Of a stretch of DNA of 64,000 bases, positions 36,295 through 45,016 are shown in pieces; positions within the stretch are counted from its first letter, which is position 1, and every line of letters begins with the position of its first letter. Source of the stretch: JANPEZ01 sp031423155 (GTDB taxonomy: Bacteria > Actinomycetota > UBA4738 > HRBIN12); contig JANPEZ010000010.1 in assembly GCA_031423155.1 (NCBI GenBank), positions 21,264 through 85,263 of the forward strand, given 5' to 3'. The notes below the pieces were generated by a model, which was not told the DNA's origin, searched no databases, and saw nothing but the letters and a program-made list of their open reading frames with translations. Position numbers and translations under genes: made by a program.

Positions 36295-36981
36295 ATGGAA
36301 ATCGGTACTCGGCCGGGACGGCGTGGGATGGGCGTGACGATCGTGCTCTGCATGATCGCCGCTCTGCTCACACTGGGCAGTGGCTCGGCCTCGGCGGCGG
36401 GTGGTCACCGCAAGCCCGCGGATTCGGATCGCGACGGGATCCCGAACACATGGGAGAAGAACCACGGGCTCCGGATGCACTTCAAGGATGCCCAGCGCGA
36501 TCCCGACCACGATGGATTGATCAACCTGGGTGAGTTCCGCAACAGTACGCGGCCGCATTCGGGCGACACCGATCACGATGGCTTGGACGACGGTGACGAG
36601 GTTCACGGCTTCGACACCGATCCGACGGAGGAAGACTCCGACGACGACGGCATCGACGATGGAGACGATGACGGCGATGGAGACGGTGTCTGCGACGAGG
36701 GCGAGGACGGCGACGGCAAGGGCTTCGTCGGAACCATCATCTCGTTCACGCCGAAGAACGGTCTCCTACTGTTCGAAAGTTCGGTCGGTTGGCCGATAGT
36801 CGGCGTGGTGAATGCCGACACGGAGCTTTCCTTCGGAGGCGACTGCGAGGGTCCGGCAACGACCGCCGACCTGCTCGAAGGGTTCGACATCGCGGAGGTG
36901 CAGTTCTATCCGTTCGATCCGAGCGATGAGTTCCCGGTCTTCAAGTCGATCACGCTCTCCTGCCCGAAGGACGGCGGCTAG
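36295..36981 (+). CDS. Secreted protein with calcium-binding thrombospondin type 3-like repeats
   Basis: A 228-residue exported protein. The signal peptide is residues 1-34 (hydrophobic IVLCMIAALLTLGS, cleaved near ASA-AGG). Residues 43-140 hold DxDxDGxxD-type repeats (DSDRDGIPNTWE, DPDHDGLINLGE, DTDHDGLDDGDE, DSDDDGIDDGDD), which bind calcium in thrombospondin type 3 and bacterial surface proteins. The end (about 142-228) is a small beta-rich domain with two cysteines. GAGGGGG precedes ATG 36295. A perfect palindrome TACCCATGGGTA lies at 36255-36266 just upstream. It stands alone between divergent neighbours. Confidence 0.8.
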   Translation: MEIGTRPGRRGMGVTIVLCMIAALLTLGSGSASAAGGHRKPADSDRDGIPNTWEKNHGLRMHFKDAQRDPDHDGLINLGEFRNSTRPHSGDTDHDGLDDGDEVHGFDTDPTEEDSDDDGIDDGDDDGDGDGVCDEGEDGDGKGFVGTIISFTPKNGLLLFESSVGWPIVGVVNADTELSFGGDCEGPATTADLLEGFDIAEVQFYPFDPSDEFPVFKSITLSCPKDGG

Positions 36982-37018
36982 ATCCCGCCCGGCGTCAGAG
37001 GGCGCCGACCATGCAGAA

Positions 37019-37040
37019 GGCGGGGCCGAAAGGCCCCGCC
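37019..37040. terminator. Bidirectional hairpin terminator
   Basis: GGCGGGGCC, a GAAA tetraloop, GGCCCCGCC: a perfect 9-bp stem between the convergent calcium-repeat and sodN genes. Followed by short T-containing runs only. Serves both strands by position. Confidence 0.75.
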
Positions 37041-37063
37041 GTCGTCGTTCGCGCGGAAGGCCG

Positions 37064-37456
37064 CTAGCTCTTGGTCTCCCAGAAGATCTTGGCGATCTCA
37101 TCGATCGAGTCGAGCAACTGCTGGCCCTGCGCCGGATCCTCGGACTTCTTGGCGGCACCGGCTAGCTTGGTCGCGTTCCAGAACTTCTCGTGAAGGTCCG
37201 GGTGCTTCTCCAGATGCTCGGGCTTGAAGTAGTCGGTCCAGAGCACCCAGAGGTGCTCCTTGACCATGTCGGCGCGCTCCTCCTTGATCGCGACGGCGCG
37301 GGCGCGCAGGTTGGCATCTTCTGACCCGGAGTACTTCTCCTGGCAGGCCTTCACCGATTCGGCCTCGATCCGTGCCTGCGCCGGGTCGTAGATCCCGCAG
37401 GGAAGATCGCAGTGGGCGTGGACTACCCTCTTGGGCTTGAGCAGACTTCCGAACAT
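37064..37456 (-). CDS. sodN: Nickel superoxide dismutase precursor
   Basis: A 130-residue Ni-SOD. The 14-residue propeptide (MFGSLLKPKRVVHA) must be cut so that His15 becomes the new N-terminus; then HCDLPCGIYDP forms the nickel hook (mature His1, Cys2, Cys6). The four-helix bundle follows. AAGGAGG lies 7 bases before ATG 37456. The maturation protease gene sodX starts head to head with it, the normal partnership. Removes superoxide in the cytoplasm. Confidence 0.96.
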   Translation of the reverse strand: MFGSLLKPKRVVHAHCDLPCGIYDPAQARIEAESVKACQEKYSGSEDANLRARAVAIKEERADMVKEHLWVLWTDYFKPEHLEKHPDLHEKFWNATKLAGAAKKSEDPAQGQQLLDSIDEIAKIFWETKS

Positions 37457-37913
37457 GGAACCGCCTCCTTCTGACGAGTCCCCAGAAACCTACCACCGAG
37501 GTAGGAATCGGGTTGCGGTGAGTGCTGCCGCAGTGACCGTCGCGCTCGTGGTGGGGTTGGCGGCTTGGCGCCGCCGGCCGTTCCGGGTCCAGATCGAGGG
37601 CGCCAGCATGGCGCCGACCTTGGTCCCGGGCGACTGGGCGATAGCGGCCGCGATCGGCAGGGTTCGGAAGGCAGATGTCGTCGTCGTGGAGCATCCAGGC
37701 AGGCCGGGGTACGAGATGGTCAAGCGGGTGGCGGCCCTGCCCGGCGAGATGGTCTCGGGTGATCGCATCCTGGGTCCGGACGAGTTCTGGGTCGAGGGTG
37801 ACCATACGAGCTCCTCGACCGACTCCCGCCAGTTCGGTCCGGTTACCCGAGACGAGATCAAGGCCAAACTACTTGCCGTCTACTGGCCGCCCCATCGACG
37901 CCGCCGTCTGTGA
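37455..37913 (+). CDS. sodX: Nickel-type superoxide dismutase maturation protease SodX
   Basis: A signal-peptidase-like serine protease of up to 152 residues that trims the SodN propeptide. One membrane segment lies near residues 20-38. The catalytic serine is Ser51 (GASMAPTLVPGD) and the lysine is Lys90 (MVKRVAALPGE). The first ATG (37455) overlaps the sodN ATG on the other strand by two bases and has no ribosome site; a GTG at 37518 after GAGGTAGGA is a good alternative that would leave a short gap for promoters. Linkage to sodN fixes the function. Confidence 0.88.
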   Translation: MEPPPSDESPETYHRGRNRVAVSAAAVTVALVVGLAAWRRRPFRVQIEGASMAPTLVPGDWAIAAAIGRVRKADVVVVEHPGRPGYEMVKRVAALPGEMVSGDRILGPDEFWVEGDHTSSSTDSRQFGPVTRDEIKAKLLAVYWPPHRRRRL

Positions 37914-38035
37914 CGGGGGTTGCGAAGGAGTCCTCGCGCGGCCATCCTTGCCTGATGATGACCTTCGCCGTTTGGGGAGCCGGGTTCAGCTACTCCGGCT
38001 CCGGAGGCACCTGGTACAACCAGGAGATATAGGCG

Positions 38036-38857
38036 ATGGGTTCCCAACCTCCCTGGGTCCCTATCCGGCCGGATGCAGGTGCGGTCGCCTACGCGCCCCC
38101 TCCGTTTCCGCTCCCTCCGCCGGGCCGGCCTCCCGGCCGGTCCAGGGTGCCGACGGTACTGGTATCGATAAGCGCGGTCCTTCTCGTCGTCGGCCTGATA
38201 GTCGGTGCGATCGACGGCTTCGGACCGCAAGGCCAGACACGTCAGAGGCACTACACCTTCCTGAGGGTCTTCGACGGCGAGCCGGTCCGCTGGAACCCGT
38301 GCAACTCGATCCACTATGTCGTGAACCTGGAGCTGGCCCCAGAAGGAGCGCTGGCCGATGTGAAGGGGGCCGTTCAGCACGTGTCCGAGGCCACGGGCAT
38401 CTATTTCGTCTACGACGGACAGACGAGGGAGACTCCCGGCCAACTGCGCAAGGTCTATCAACCGAAGAGATACGGGGACCAGTGGGCGCCGGTCCTGATC
38501 GCCTGGGTCGACCCTAACGACAGCCAGATCCGGTTCGGCAAACCTGGGGACTATGCACTCGGCCTGGGGCTTCCTCTGTATAGCCCCGCCGGTTCGAGCC
38601 CGCTGCAGTACGTGAGCGGGGAGATCTCTATCAACTCGAAGTACCAGGGACGCCACGGATTCGAGTACCCGGGAGACCTGGGGCTGGTGGTTCAGCACGA
38701 GCTTGGCCACGTCATGGGGCTCGGTCACGCCGACGTAGCCGGTGAGCTGATGGGTCGCTCCGGCGGAGGGGCGACGGATTGGGGATCGGGGGATCTGGAG
38801 GGTCTCAGGCAGCTGGGGAGCTCTCAGGGTTGTTTCAGCACGCCCGATCCGCCCTGA
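38036..38857 (+). CDS. Membrane-anchored matrixin-like zinc metalloprotease
   Basis: A 273-residue protein: a Pro-rich cytoplasmic arm (1-38), a membrane helix (about 39-60), and an outside metalloprotease domain. The zinc motif HELGHVMGLGH is complete and followed by a Met-containing turn (ELMGRS), as in metzincins of the matrixin type. Residues around 85-130 (WNPCNSIHYVVNLE) also match the start of this domain. AGGAG lies about 10 bases before ATG 38036. Substrate unknown. It stands alone between sodX and the tusA operon. Confidence 0.85.
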   Translation: MGSQPPWVPIRPDAGAVAYAPPPFPLPPPGRPPGRSRVPTVLVSISAVLLVVGLIVGAIDGFGPQGQTRQRHYTFLRVFDGEPVRWNPCNSIHYVVNLELAPEGALADVKGAVQHVSEATGIYFVYDGQTRETPGQLRKVYQPKRYGDQWAPVLIAWVDPNDSQIRFGKPGDYALGLGLPLYSPAGSSPLQYVSGEISINSKYQGRHGFEYPGDLGLVVQHELGHVMGLGHADVAGELMGRSGGGATDWGSGDLEGLRQLGSSQGCFSTPDPP

Positions 38858-38904
38858 AAGCTCAAGCTCGGGCGGGTTGTGCCGAAACCCGGTTCTACCT
38901 TAAG

Positions 38905-38920
38905 ATTTGCACCTGCAAAT
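38905..38920. promoter_or_regulatory. Perfect inverted repeat upstream of tusA (candidate operator)
   Basis: ATTTGCA, CC, TGCAAAT: a 7-bp perfect dyad, AT-rich in GC-rich surroundings, 151 bp before tusA, in a 213-bp gene-free gap. Similar short dyads serve ArsR-type repressors. Binding protein unknown. Confidence 0.4.
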
Positions 38921-39070
38921 GATCTGCACACGTGAGCAAGGACTCGTGGGGGCCATGATCCCCGACCGCATCTGCTGTCCAGGCCTACACGGGGACGGCA
39001 GCCGCTAAAGCGCGCTCGCCGCTCAGATACTCCCGCTTCACTCCCCTTTCGACCTTCGGAGGTACCTCCT

Positions 39071-39301
39071 ATGGATGTCATCACCCGCACAGTCGATGCT
39101 CGAGGCCAGTCTTGCCCCGGCCCGCTTGTGACGCTCGCCCGGGCTCTCAAGGGATCCGAGCGCGGCGACCTGTTGGAGCTGCTGGCTACCGACCCGGGAT
39201 CCAAGTCCGACGTCCCCAGCTGGGCCAGCATCTCGGGCAATGAACTGCTCGAAGCCGATGAGGCCGACGGCGAGTACCGATACGTGATCAGGAAGGTCTG
39301 A
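39071..39301 (+). CDS. tusA: TusA-family sulfur carrier protein
   Basis: A 76-residue TusA/SirA-like protein. The sulfur-carrying cysteine is Cys15 in DARGQSCPGPL, the family signature. In sulfur oxidation and tRNA thiolation TusA passes persulfide sulfur between proteins. GGAGG lies upstream of the ATG (GGAGGTACCTCCT before ATG 39071, itself a small palindrome). It ends one base before the dsrE-like gene, so the pair is one unit. Confidence 0.92.
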   Translation: MDVITRTVDARGQSCPGPLVTLARALKGSERGDLLELLATDPGSKSDVPSWASISGNELLEADEADGEYRYVIRKV

Positions 39302-39302
39302 C

Positions 39303-39881
39303 ATGTCGGTATCCGAGCTCGATCAGACGGCGCGCGATCTTCAGCTCGCCGACATGCTTGCGAGGATCGAGGAGCTGGAGTCGAGCGACCGGGCCGAGAT
39401 CAAGAAGAAGAACAAGTTGACGATCATCGCCTGGGGCGGCGACCTGGATCGCATCTGGCCCACCACGATCCTTGCGACCACCGCCGCCGCCAGCGGGATG
39501 GAGTCGAGCGTCTTCTTCACGTTCTGGGGGCTCTTCGCCATCGTCAAACCCGGCGTTCGCATCACCGGCGAGAACTGGATGCAGAAGATGATGTCCGCCA
39601 TGAATGCCGGCTCCGCGGACAAGGCCAAGCTATCTCGCTATCACTTCGGAGGCGTCGGTCCCGCGATGTTCAAGAAGCTCGCTCAGGACAAGAACGTGCC
39701 GGAGCCGCAGGAGCTGATCGCCACGGCTCAGGAACTGGGCGTTCGCCTGATCCCGTGTCAGATGACGATGGATCTGCTCGGACTCAAGCGCGAAGACCTG
39801 CTCGACGGGCTCGAGGAGCCGATCGGGGCGGCCACCGCTATCGCCGAGATGCGGGACGCCGCGGTTTCCCTGTTCATCTGA
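39303..39881 (+). CDS. DsrE/F-like (DsrE2-type) sulfur-transfer protein
   Basis: A 192-residue DsrE/DsrF/DsrH-like protein. A helical arm (1-38, acidic and Lys-rich) precedes the fold; core strands include LTIIAWGGDLDR and SSVFFTFWGLFAI. The conserved cysteine is in VRLIPCQMTMDLLG. DsrE2-type proteins often pair with TusA and rhodanese in persulfide transfer. One base separates it from tusA, and the two are presumably co-translated. Whether it serves sulfur oxidation or thiolation cannot be decided. Confidence 0.88.
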   Translation: MSVSELDQTARDLQLADMLARIEELESSDRAEIKKKNKLTIIAWGGDLDRIWPTTILATTAAASGMESSVFFTFWGLFAIVKPGVRITGENWMQKMMSAMNAGSADKAKLSRYHFGGVGPAMFKKLAQDKNVPEPQELIATAQELGVRLIPCQMTMDLLGLKREDLLDGLEEPIGAATAIAEMRDAAVSLFI

Positions 39882-39917
39882 GTTCTCGGCGTCGGCCGTC
39901 CCTGTAGCCTGGCCCGC

Positions 39918-41270
39918 GTGGAGGAGCATGGCGTTACCTTTCGCGAGGCCGCCCGTTTCTGGGTGAAGTTGGGATTCATCAGTTTCGGCGGGCCTACCGG
40001 GCAGATCGCGATCATGCACGAGGAGATCGTGGAGCGCCGGAAGTGGGTCTCCAACGGGCGGTTCCTGCATGCTCTGAACTACTGCATGTTGCTCCCCGGG
40101 CCCGAGGCTCAGCAGTTGGCTATCTATATCGGGTGGTTGCTGCACAAGGTTCGTGGGGGGCTCGTCGCAGGGATCGCGTTCGTCCTTCCCAGCTTCTTCC
40201 TGATGTTCGGGCTCTCGTGGGCGTACGCCTCGCACGGGGACGTCGCCTGGGTGAGCGCGGTGTTCTCGGGGCTGGCGGCATCTGTGATCGGGATCGTGGC
40301 TTCCGCGGTGATCCGGATCGGCAAGAAGGCCCTGGCGAACCCTCTGATGATCGCGGTCGCCGTCGCGGCGTTCGCAGCGATCTTCCTGGGGCACGTTCCA
40401 TTCCCGCTTATCGTGCTGGGCGCGGGCTCGTTCGGCCTCATCGGGGGAGCGCTCAGGCCGGAGATGTTCGCGGTGGGCGTGGGACACGAGTTGCAGGAGA
40501 ACGCCCAGGTCGCCATCAGCGACGAGGGCTCACTCCCCGATCACGTGAGGCCATCAGCGGCTCGCGCCCTTCGGGTGCTCGTGATCGGGCTCGTCCTGTG
40601 GCTCGTGCCCCTCGTCTTGCTGGCCATGTGGCGTGGAGGGGCCGACACCCTTACGCAGGAGGGGTGGTTCTTCTCGAAGGCGGCTCTCGTCACTTTCGGT
40701 GGCGCCTACGCGGTCCTGTCCTACATCAACGTCGCCGCGGTCTCACAATTCAAGTGGCTCCTTCCCGGTCAGATGGTGGTCGGGCTGGGCCTGGCCGAAT
40801 CGACTCCGGGACCTCTCATCATGGTGGTCGAGTTCGTTGGCTTCGTCGCCGGCTATCAACACCCCGGCGAACTGTCTCCATTGGTGGCCGGAACGCTCGG
40901 AGCGGTGGTCGCCACGTGGGCTACGTTCGCGCCGTGCTTCGTCTGGATCTTCCTCGGCGCACCGTTCATCGAGAAACTGCGCGGGAACCGGCGGCTTGCA
41001 GCGGCCCTTGAAACGATAACCGCGGCGATCGTCGGGGTGGTGGCCAACCTGGCCGTCTTCTTCGGGGCTCACACGCTGTTCGATCGGGTGGATACCGTGC
41101 GTATCCTCGGTGGCCCGGTCCCTTCACCCCAGTGGTCGAGCGTCGATCCGTTCGCGCTTGCCGTCGCCACGGTCTCGTTCATCGGCCTGTGGAGATTCAA
41201 GTGGAAGATCGTGCCGGTGGTGGTTACGGCGGCGGGTGCGGGTCTGGTGGTGAACGGCTTCCTTCGATGA
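39918..41270 (+). CDS. chrA: Chromate transporter ChrA (long, two-domain)
   Basis: A 450-residue CHR-family transporter with two homologous halves. The first half starts with FWVKLGFISFGGPTGQIAIMH and contains LPGPEAQQLAIYIG; the second has FSKAALVTFGGAYAVLSYI and ESTPGPLIMVVEFVGF. These are the ChrA signatures. Such proteins export chromate in exchange; sulfate or other anions are possible substrates. It begins 36 bp after the dsrE-like gene on the same strand, so a sulfur-oxyanion role is possible. GTG 39918 is the start. Confidence 0.9.
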   Translation: MEEHGVTFREAARFWVKLGFISFGGPTGQIAIMHEEIVERRKWVSNGRFLHALNYCMLLPGPEAQQLAIYIGWLLHKVRGGLVAGIAFVLPSFFLMFGLSWAYASHGDVAWVSAVFSGLAASVIGIVASAVIRIGKKALANPLMIAVAVAAFAAIFLGHVPFPLIVLGAGSFGLIGGALRPEMFAVGVGHELQENAQVAISDEGSLPDHVRPSAARALRVLVIGLVLWLVPLVLLAMWRGGADTLTQEGWFFSKAALVTFGGAYAVLSYINVAAVSQFKWLLPGQMVVGLGLAESTPGPLIMVVEFVGFVAGYQHPGELSPLVAGTLGAVVATWATFAPCFVWIFLGAPFIEKLRGNRRLAAALETITAAIVGVVANLAVFFGAHTLFDRVDTVRILGGPVPSPQWSSVDPFALAVATVSFIGLWRFKWKIVPVVVTAAGAGLVVNGFLR

Positions 41271-41274
41271 TCCC

Positions 41275-41832
41275 CTACGGCAGGTACTGCTCCTCGATCT
41301 TGACGATGACGCCGTTCTCGACGGTGATCCAGTGCGGGCTGGAGATGCCGTGGAAGCGCCTCGTCGGATCGGCCGCGTAGCCCGCGAACCTTTCCAGCGT
41401 TATGGACGTGTAGGAATCACAGCACTTGGCCCAGTCGTAGACGAGGATCTCTGCGGCCGGGTCGATCGGCACGGTTCGCAGCTTCGGGTTGTCGTTGATG
41501 ATGTAGTAGTCGTTGGGGACCGGAACCTCATCGCCGCGATCGGCCGCGGCCTGGTTCGCCTCTTCGCCGGTCAGGAAGTATCCGAGGTCGAACGTCAGGT
41601 TAGGCGTCGTGTCCAGGTTCGCGACCGCTTTGAGGAACACGAACGAGCGGCCGTCCTCGATCACACCGGTGGAAGTGGTCGGCGACGCCGAGGGGGAGCC
41701 GGGAGTACTCGAAGCCGGTGCGCTCGGGGCCGGGGCGGGAGAGGCGATCGCCTGGCTGGAGGAGCCGGTCTTCGTGCAGGCCGGTCCGAGCATCGCCGAT
41801 CCGATGACTATCGCTGCAAGCGTCTTCCTCAT
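41275..41832 (-). CDS. Putative lipoprotein
   Basis: A 185-residue exported protein. Its N-terminus (MRKTLAAIVIGSAMLGPAC) looks like a lipoprotein signal with Cys19, although the box GPAC is not ideal. A Ser/Pro/Thr/Ala-rich linker (20-55) follows, then a domain with a Cys-Cys pair (AKCCDSY) and LTFDLGYFLTGEEANQAA. GGGAAGG lies 8 bases before ATG 41832. It is the last of three co-directional small genes. No family recognised. Confidence 0.7.
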   Translation of the reverse strand: MRKTLAAIVIGSAMLGPACTKTGSSSQAIASPAPAPSAPASSTPGSPSASPTTSTGVIEDGRSFVFLKAVANLDTTPNLTFDLGYFLTGEEANQAAADRGDEVPVPNDYYIINDNPKLRTVPIDPAAEILVYDWAKCCDSYTSITLERFAGYAADPTRRFHGISSPHWITVENGVIVKIEEQYLP

Positions 41833-41864
41833 GGCAGGCGCCTTCCCATGGTGGTGCTGCCAGC

Positions 41865-42035
41865 CTAGCGCTCGAACGGTGCTGGAACGGCGGGGCGGGT
41901 GCGGATCTTGTCGCGGAAGGCCTCGAGCCTGGCCCGTTGGCTCGGCCTCTTCCGCGGACCACGCACCCGCCATCCGCCTGGTCCGGCTTTGCCATCCGAG
42001 AGGGGGTTCCGGATCGCAGCCGGTCTGCGCGCCAT
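41865..42035 (-). CDS. Small basic protein, 56 residues
   Basis: A short frame whose ATG directly follows the TAG of the upstream 70-residue gene (no spacer). The product is rich in Arg, Pro and Gly with a helical end (ARLEAFRDKIRTRPAVPAPF). Third positions are mostly G or C. No ribosome site is clear, so it would depend on coupled translation. Its stop is 32 bp before the lipoprotein gene. No family recognised. Confidence 0.4.
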   Translation of the reverse strand: MARRPAAIRNPLSDGKAGPGGWRVRGPRKRPSQRARLEAFRDKIRTRPAVPAPFER

Positions 42036-42248
42036 CTAGCTCAGCGGTGCTCGCCGGACTGAGCTCGATAGCGACCCGGTCTCACATAAGACCGAGGACT
42101 CACTCATCTCGACGTCGTCGACTTCCACGACGAGGTGACGATTCATGACCGTGGCAAGGAGGGTGGCGTACCAGCTCGGCTCGTAAGCGAGCTGCGTGCA
42201 CTCCTTGCACCCCTGGGTGGTTCCCGCCCTGTGCGTCTCGTGACCCAT
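42036..42248 (-). CDS. Small hypothetical protein with CxxC
   Basis: A 70-residue protein with GGAGG 6 bases before ATG 42248. It contains a CKEC pair (GTTQGCKECTQLAYEPSWYA), then VMNRHLVVEVDDVEM and a Ser-rich end. The CxxC could bind metal or be redox-active, but only one pair is present. It may form an operon with the next small gene and the lipoprotein. No family recognised. Confidence 0.5.
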   Translation of the reverse strand: MGHETHRAGTTQGCKECTQLAYEPSWYATLLATVMNRHLVVEVDDVEMSESSVLCETGSLSSSVRRAPLS

Positions 42249-42387
42249 GTTCCGCCTCCGACCCCTCTTGCTTGAGGTCACAGTGTCGTACCTGTTTCGT
42301 CAGGCGTGAATACCGCAGACATGCGAAAGATAGCTCCCCGGGACTAGGTAGTTATAACCATGTAGGCGGCGCGTGCCCGGCTCGTGC

Positions 42388-43830
42388 CTACGGTGAACGC
42401 ACCTCGGCATCCAATCGCCAAGCATCGCCTGCCTCGGTTCTGCTGACGTCTAGCACGGTCCCGTCCTCGAGTTCGAGGCGCAGCGACGTCCGGCCCTCCT
42501 TCAGGCCCGACTCGAGCACCTCGACCTTCTCCCGGACCCCTCCCCATAGGATCGAGGTGGCCACTTCCGCCGTGAAGACGACCGAGAGCTCCGGACTCCG
42601 CGCGATCCAACGAGGAAGGACTGGGGTCCAAAGGATGAACGCGATCCCGATCGCGGCCACGGCTCCTGAGTCACCCAGGGCCGGGATCAGGGGGACGGCC
42701 ATCCCGGCCGCTAGGAGCCTCGCGAGGTTGTAGCCGACGTCGTAGACGGCGAAGACCCGGCCCCTGTAGCCGTCGGGCAGCGACTCTTGGACCATCGTGT
42801 CGATGGGGACCTTCTTCCAGGCGAAGGTCAGGCCTGTAGCGAAACTGGCGATCAGAACGGTCACCCCTGTGATGTGGAAGGCGACCGCGATCAGGGCGGC
42901 CCCTCCGGCCAGGAAGGAGCCTGCGACGATCCTCTCTTTCGAGAAGCGCTTCTCGAGCAGTCCGACGGTCGCAAGGCCGACGAAGACACCGACGCCGCCG
43001 GCCCCGATCAGCCAGGAGAACGAACCGACGCCCTCTTTGAAACGCTCGCGGAACACGACCAGGGATAGGGTCAAGATCATCCCTTGGCCGATCTGGTCGA
43101 GCATGATCGATGTGATCGGTCCGAGAGCGCGCGGGGTGTGCACGAGACGGCCCATCCCATCTGCGAACTCGACGAGCACTCTCCTGAGTTGATGCGCCAG
43201 CAGGCCCGGATCTTCGGGCAGTGTCAGCGGCGCCAGGTCGCTGCGTATGCGCGAGGCTATCCAGGAGGCCAACATCCAAAGGCATCCAGAAGTGATGACG
43301 AGCGGAACGCTCCCGAAGTGGTCGGCGAGCTGACCTCCGGCGAAGACCCCGCCCAGCAGTGCGACGGTTCCTCCGACGGTGGCCATGGAGTTCGCCGTCA
43401 GAAGATCTTGGGTCGGAACCATCCTCGGAACGGCGGCTTGAGCGGTAGCCAGGAAGAAGCGGTTGACCGACAGCACCCCCAGAGCTCCGGAATAGAACAG
43501 GATGGCCGCCTCGGACGGATCGAACAGGATGAGTCCGGCCAGGGCCACGCGGATCCAGGGCGCGATGGTCAAGATGCGGCGCCGGCGCCAGCGGTCGATG
43601 AACACTCCCGTGAAGGGTCCGATGATCGAGAACGGCAGGGACAGGATCAGGGAGGCCTTGAGCAGTCCGACCGTCGTGCTCTGGTTCTCCGGCGAGAAGA
43701 CGACCGAGGAGATGAGTGACGCCTGGAAGACGCCGTCGGCGAACTGTGAAGCCATGCGGATGAAGAAGAGGCGCCGGAAATCCTCGTATTGCAAGGCGTC
43801 TCGCGCCTTGTCGATGGTTCCGCTGCTCAT
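42388..43830 (-). CDS. MFS transporter with C-terminal extension
   Basis: A 480-residue major-facilitator protein with about 12 membrane segments up to residue 410. The loop between helices 2 and 3 reads GVFIDRWRRRRIL, the MFS signature. A soluble tail of about 65 residues after the last helix (KVEVLESGLKEG, LRLELEDGTVLDVSRT) is unusual. The substrate is unknown; drug or lipid efflux is common for such proteins. It lies 139 bp from the small-gene group and ends the minus-strand run facing the ino1 terminator. Confidence 0.85.
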   Translation of the reverse strand: MSSGTIDKARDALQYEDFRRLFFIRMASQFADGVFQASLISSVVFSPENQSTTVGLLKASLILSLPFSIIGPFTGVFIDRWRRRRILTIAPWIRVALAGLILFDPSEAAILFYSGALGVLSVNRFFLATAQAAVPRMVPTQDLLTANSMATVGGTVALLGGVFAGGQLADHFGSVPLVITSGCLWMLASWIASRIRSDLAPLTLPEDPGLLAHQLRRVLVEFADGMGRLVHTPRALGPITSIMLDQIGQGMILTLSLVVFRERFKEGVGSFSWLIGAGGVGVFVGLATVGLLEKRFSKERIVAGSFLAGGAALIAVAFHITGVTVLIASFATGLTFAWKKVPIDTMVQESLPDGYRGRVFAVYDVGYNLARLLAAGMAVPLIPALGDSGAVAAIGIAFILWTPVLPRWIARSPELSVVFTAEVATSILWGGVREKVEVLESGLKEGRTSLRLELEDGTVLDVSRTEAGDAWRLDAEVRSP

Positions 43831-43859
43831 GCGGGCATCCTAGGTCCGGGAACGCGAAA

Positions 43860-43880
43860 GGCCGGGGACGGGCCCCGGCC
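43860..43880 (-). terminator. Terminator after ino1
   Basis: GGCCGGGG and CCCCGGCC form an 8-bp stem with a 5-base loop. On the minus strand the stem is followed by TTTCGCG, so it serves the padR-ino1 transcript. It lies 14 bp after the ino1 stop. Confidence 0.75.
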
Positions 43881-43894
43881 CTATCGCGAGGAGC

Positions 43895-45016
43895 TCAGGC
43901 AGAAGCGTTGTCGAAGAACGCGGTCCAGTCCGCCGACTTGGAAGCGCCGTTGCCGAGGATGAACTCCTCGACCATCTCGCGAGCGGCCTCGTCGGAGAAC
44001 TGCACCGGAGGGCTCTTCATGAAGTAGGCGCTGGGTCCGATGAGCGGTCCCCCCACTCCGCGGTCCAGGGCAAGCTTGGCCGCCCGAACCGCGTCGATGA
44101 CGATGCCTGCCGAGTTGGGAGAGTCCCAGACCTCGAGCTTGAGCTCGATGGTCAAGGGCACGTCGCCGAATGACTGACCTTCCAGGCGGATCTGCGCCCA
44201 CTTGCGGTCCTCGAGCCAGGGGACGTGGTCCGAGGGTCCGATGTGGATGCTCGCCTTGTCCAGCGGCTTCTCCAGTTGGGACTGCACCGACTGGGTCTTG
44301 GAAAGCTTCTTGGAAGCCAGCCTCTGTCGTTCGAGCATGTTCATGAAGTCCATGTTGCCGCCGAAGTTCAACTGGTAGGTCCGGTTGAGTTTCACGCCGC
44401 GGTCCTCGAAGAGCTTGGCCAAGACACGGTGGACGATGGTCGCGCCGACCTGGGACTTGATGTCGTCGCCCACGATCGGAACTCCGGCCTCGACGAACCT
44501 GCGCGCCCAGGCCTGGTCCGATGCGATGAAGACCGGCAGGCAGTTGACGAACGCGACCTTGGCGTCTAGAGCGCACTGCGCGTAGAAGCGCGCGGCCTCC
44601 TCCGAACCGACGGGCAGGTAGCAGACGAGAACATCGACGCGAGCATCTCGAAGGATCTGCGTGACGTCGGCCTCGGGCTGATCTGATTCCGTGATGACCT
44701 CTCGGTAGAAAGTGCCCAGCCCGTCGAGGGTGCGCCCGCGCGAGACCGTGACGCCCGTTAGAGGAACGTCGGCGAAACGGACGGTGTTATTGGGCTCGGA
44801 GTAGATGGCCTCGGAGACATCGGTGCCGACCTTCTTAGCGTCGACGTCGAACGCGGCCACGACTTCGATGTCACGGACGTGGTATCCGCCGAGGTCGACG
44901 TGCATCAGGCCGGGGACGCGATCTTCGGTGCTCGCGTCCTTGTAGTACTCCAAACCCTGGACGAGCGAGGAAGCGCAGTTCCCCACGCCCACGATCGCGA
45001 GTCGGACCTTGCTCAT
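43895..45016 (-). CDS. ino1: Inositol-3-phosphate synthase
   Basis: A 373-residue enzyme that turns glucose 6-phosphate into myo-inositol 3-phosphate, needed for phosphatidylinositol and, in many actinomycetes, mycothiol. NAD-binding is in [20 protein letters not shown]; other family marks are [46 protein letters not shown], and [27 protein letters not shown] lies 8 bases before ATG 45016, which overlaps the padR stop (ATGA). The padR-ino1 order is the same as Rv0047c-Rv0046c, implying control by the PadR protein. Confidence 0.96.
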   Translation of the reverse strand: MSKVRLAIVGVGNCASSLVQGLEYYKDASTEDRVPGLMHVDLGGYHVRDIEVVAAFDVDAKKVGTDVSEAIYSEPNNTVRFADVPLTGVTVSRGRTLDGLGTFYREVITESDQPEADVTQILRDARVDVLVCYLPVGSEEAARFYAQCALDAKVAFVNCLPVFIASDQAWARRFVEAGVPIVGDDIKSQVGATIVHRVLAKLFEDRGVKLNRTYQLNFGGNMDFMNMLERQRLASKKLSKTQSVQSQLEKPLDKASIHIGPSDHVPWLEDRKWAQIRLEGQSFGDVPLTIELKLEVWDSPNSAGIVIDAVRAAKLALDRGVGGPLIGPSAYFMKSPPVQFSDEAAREMVEEFILGNGASKSADWTAFFDNASA

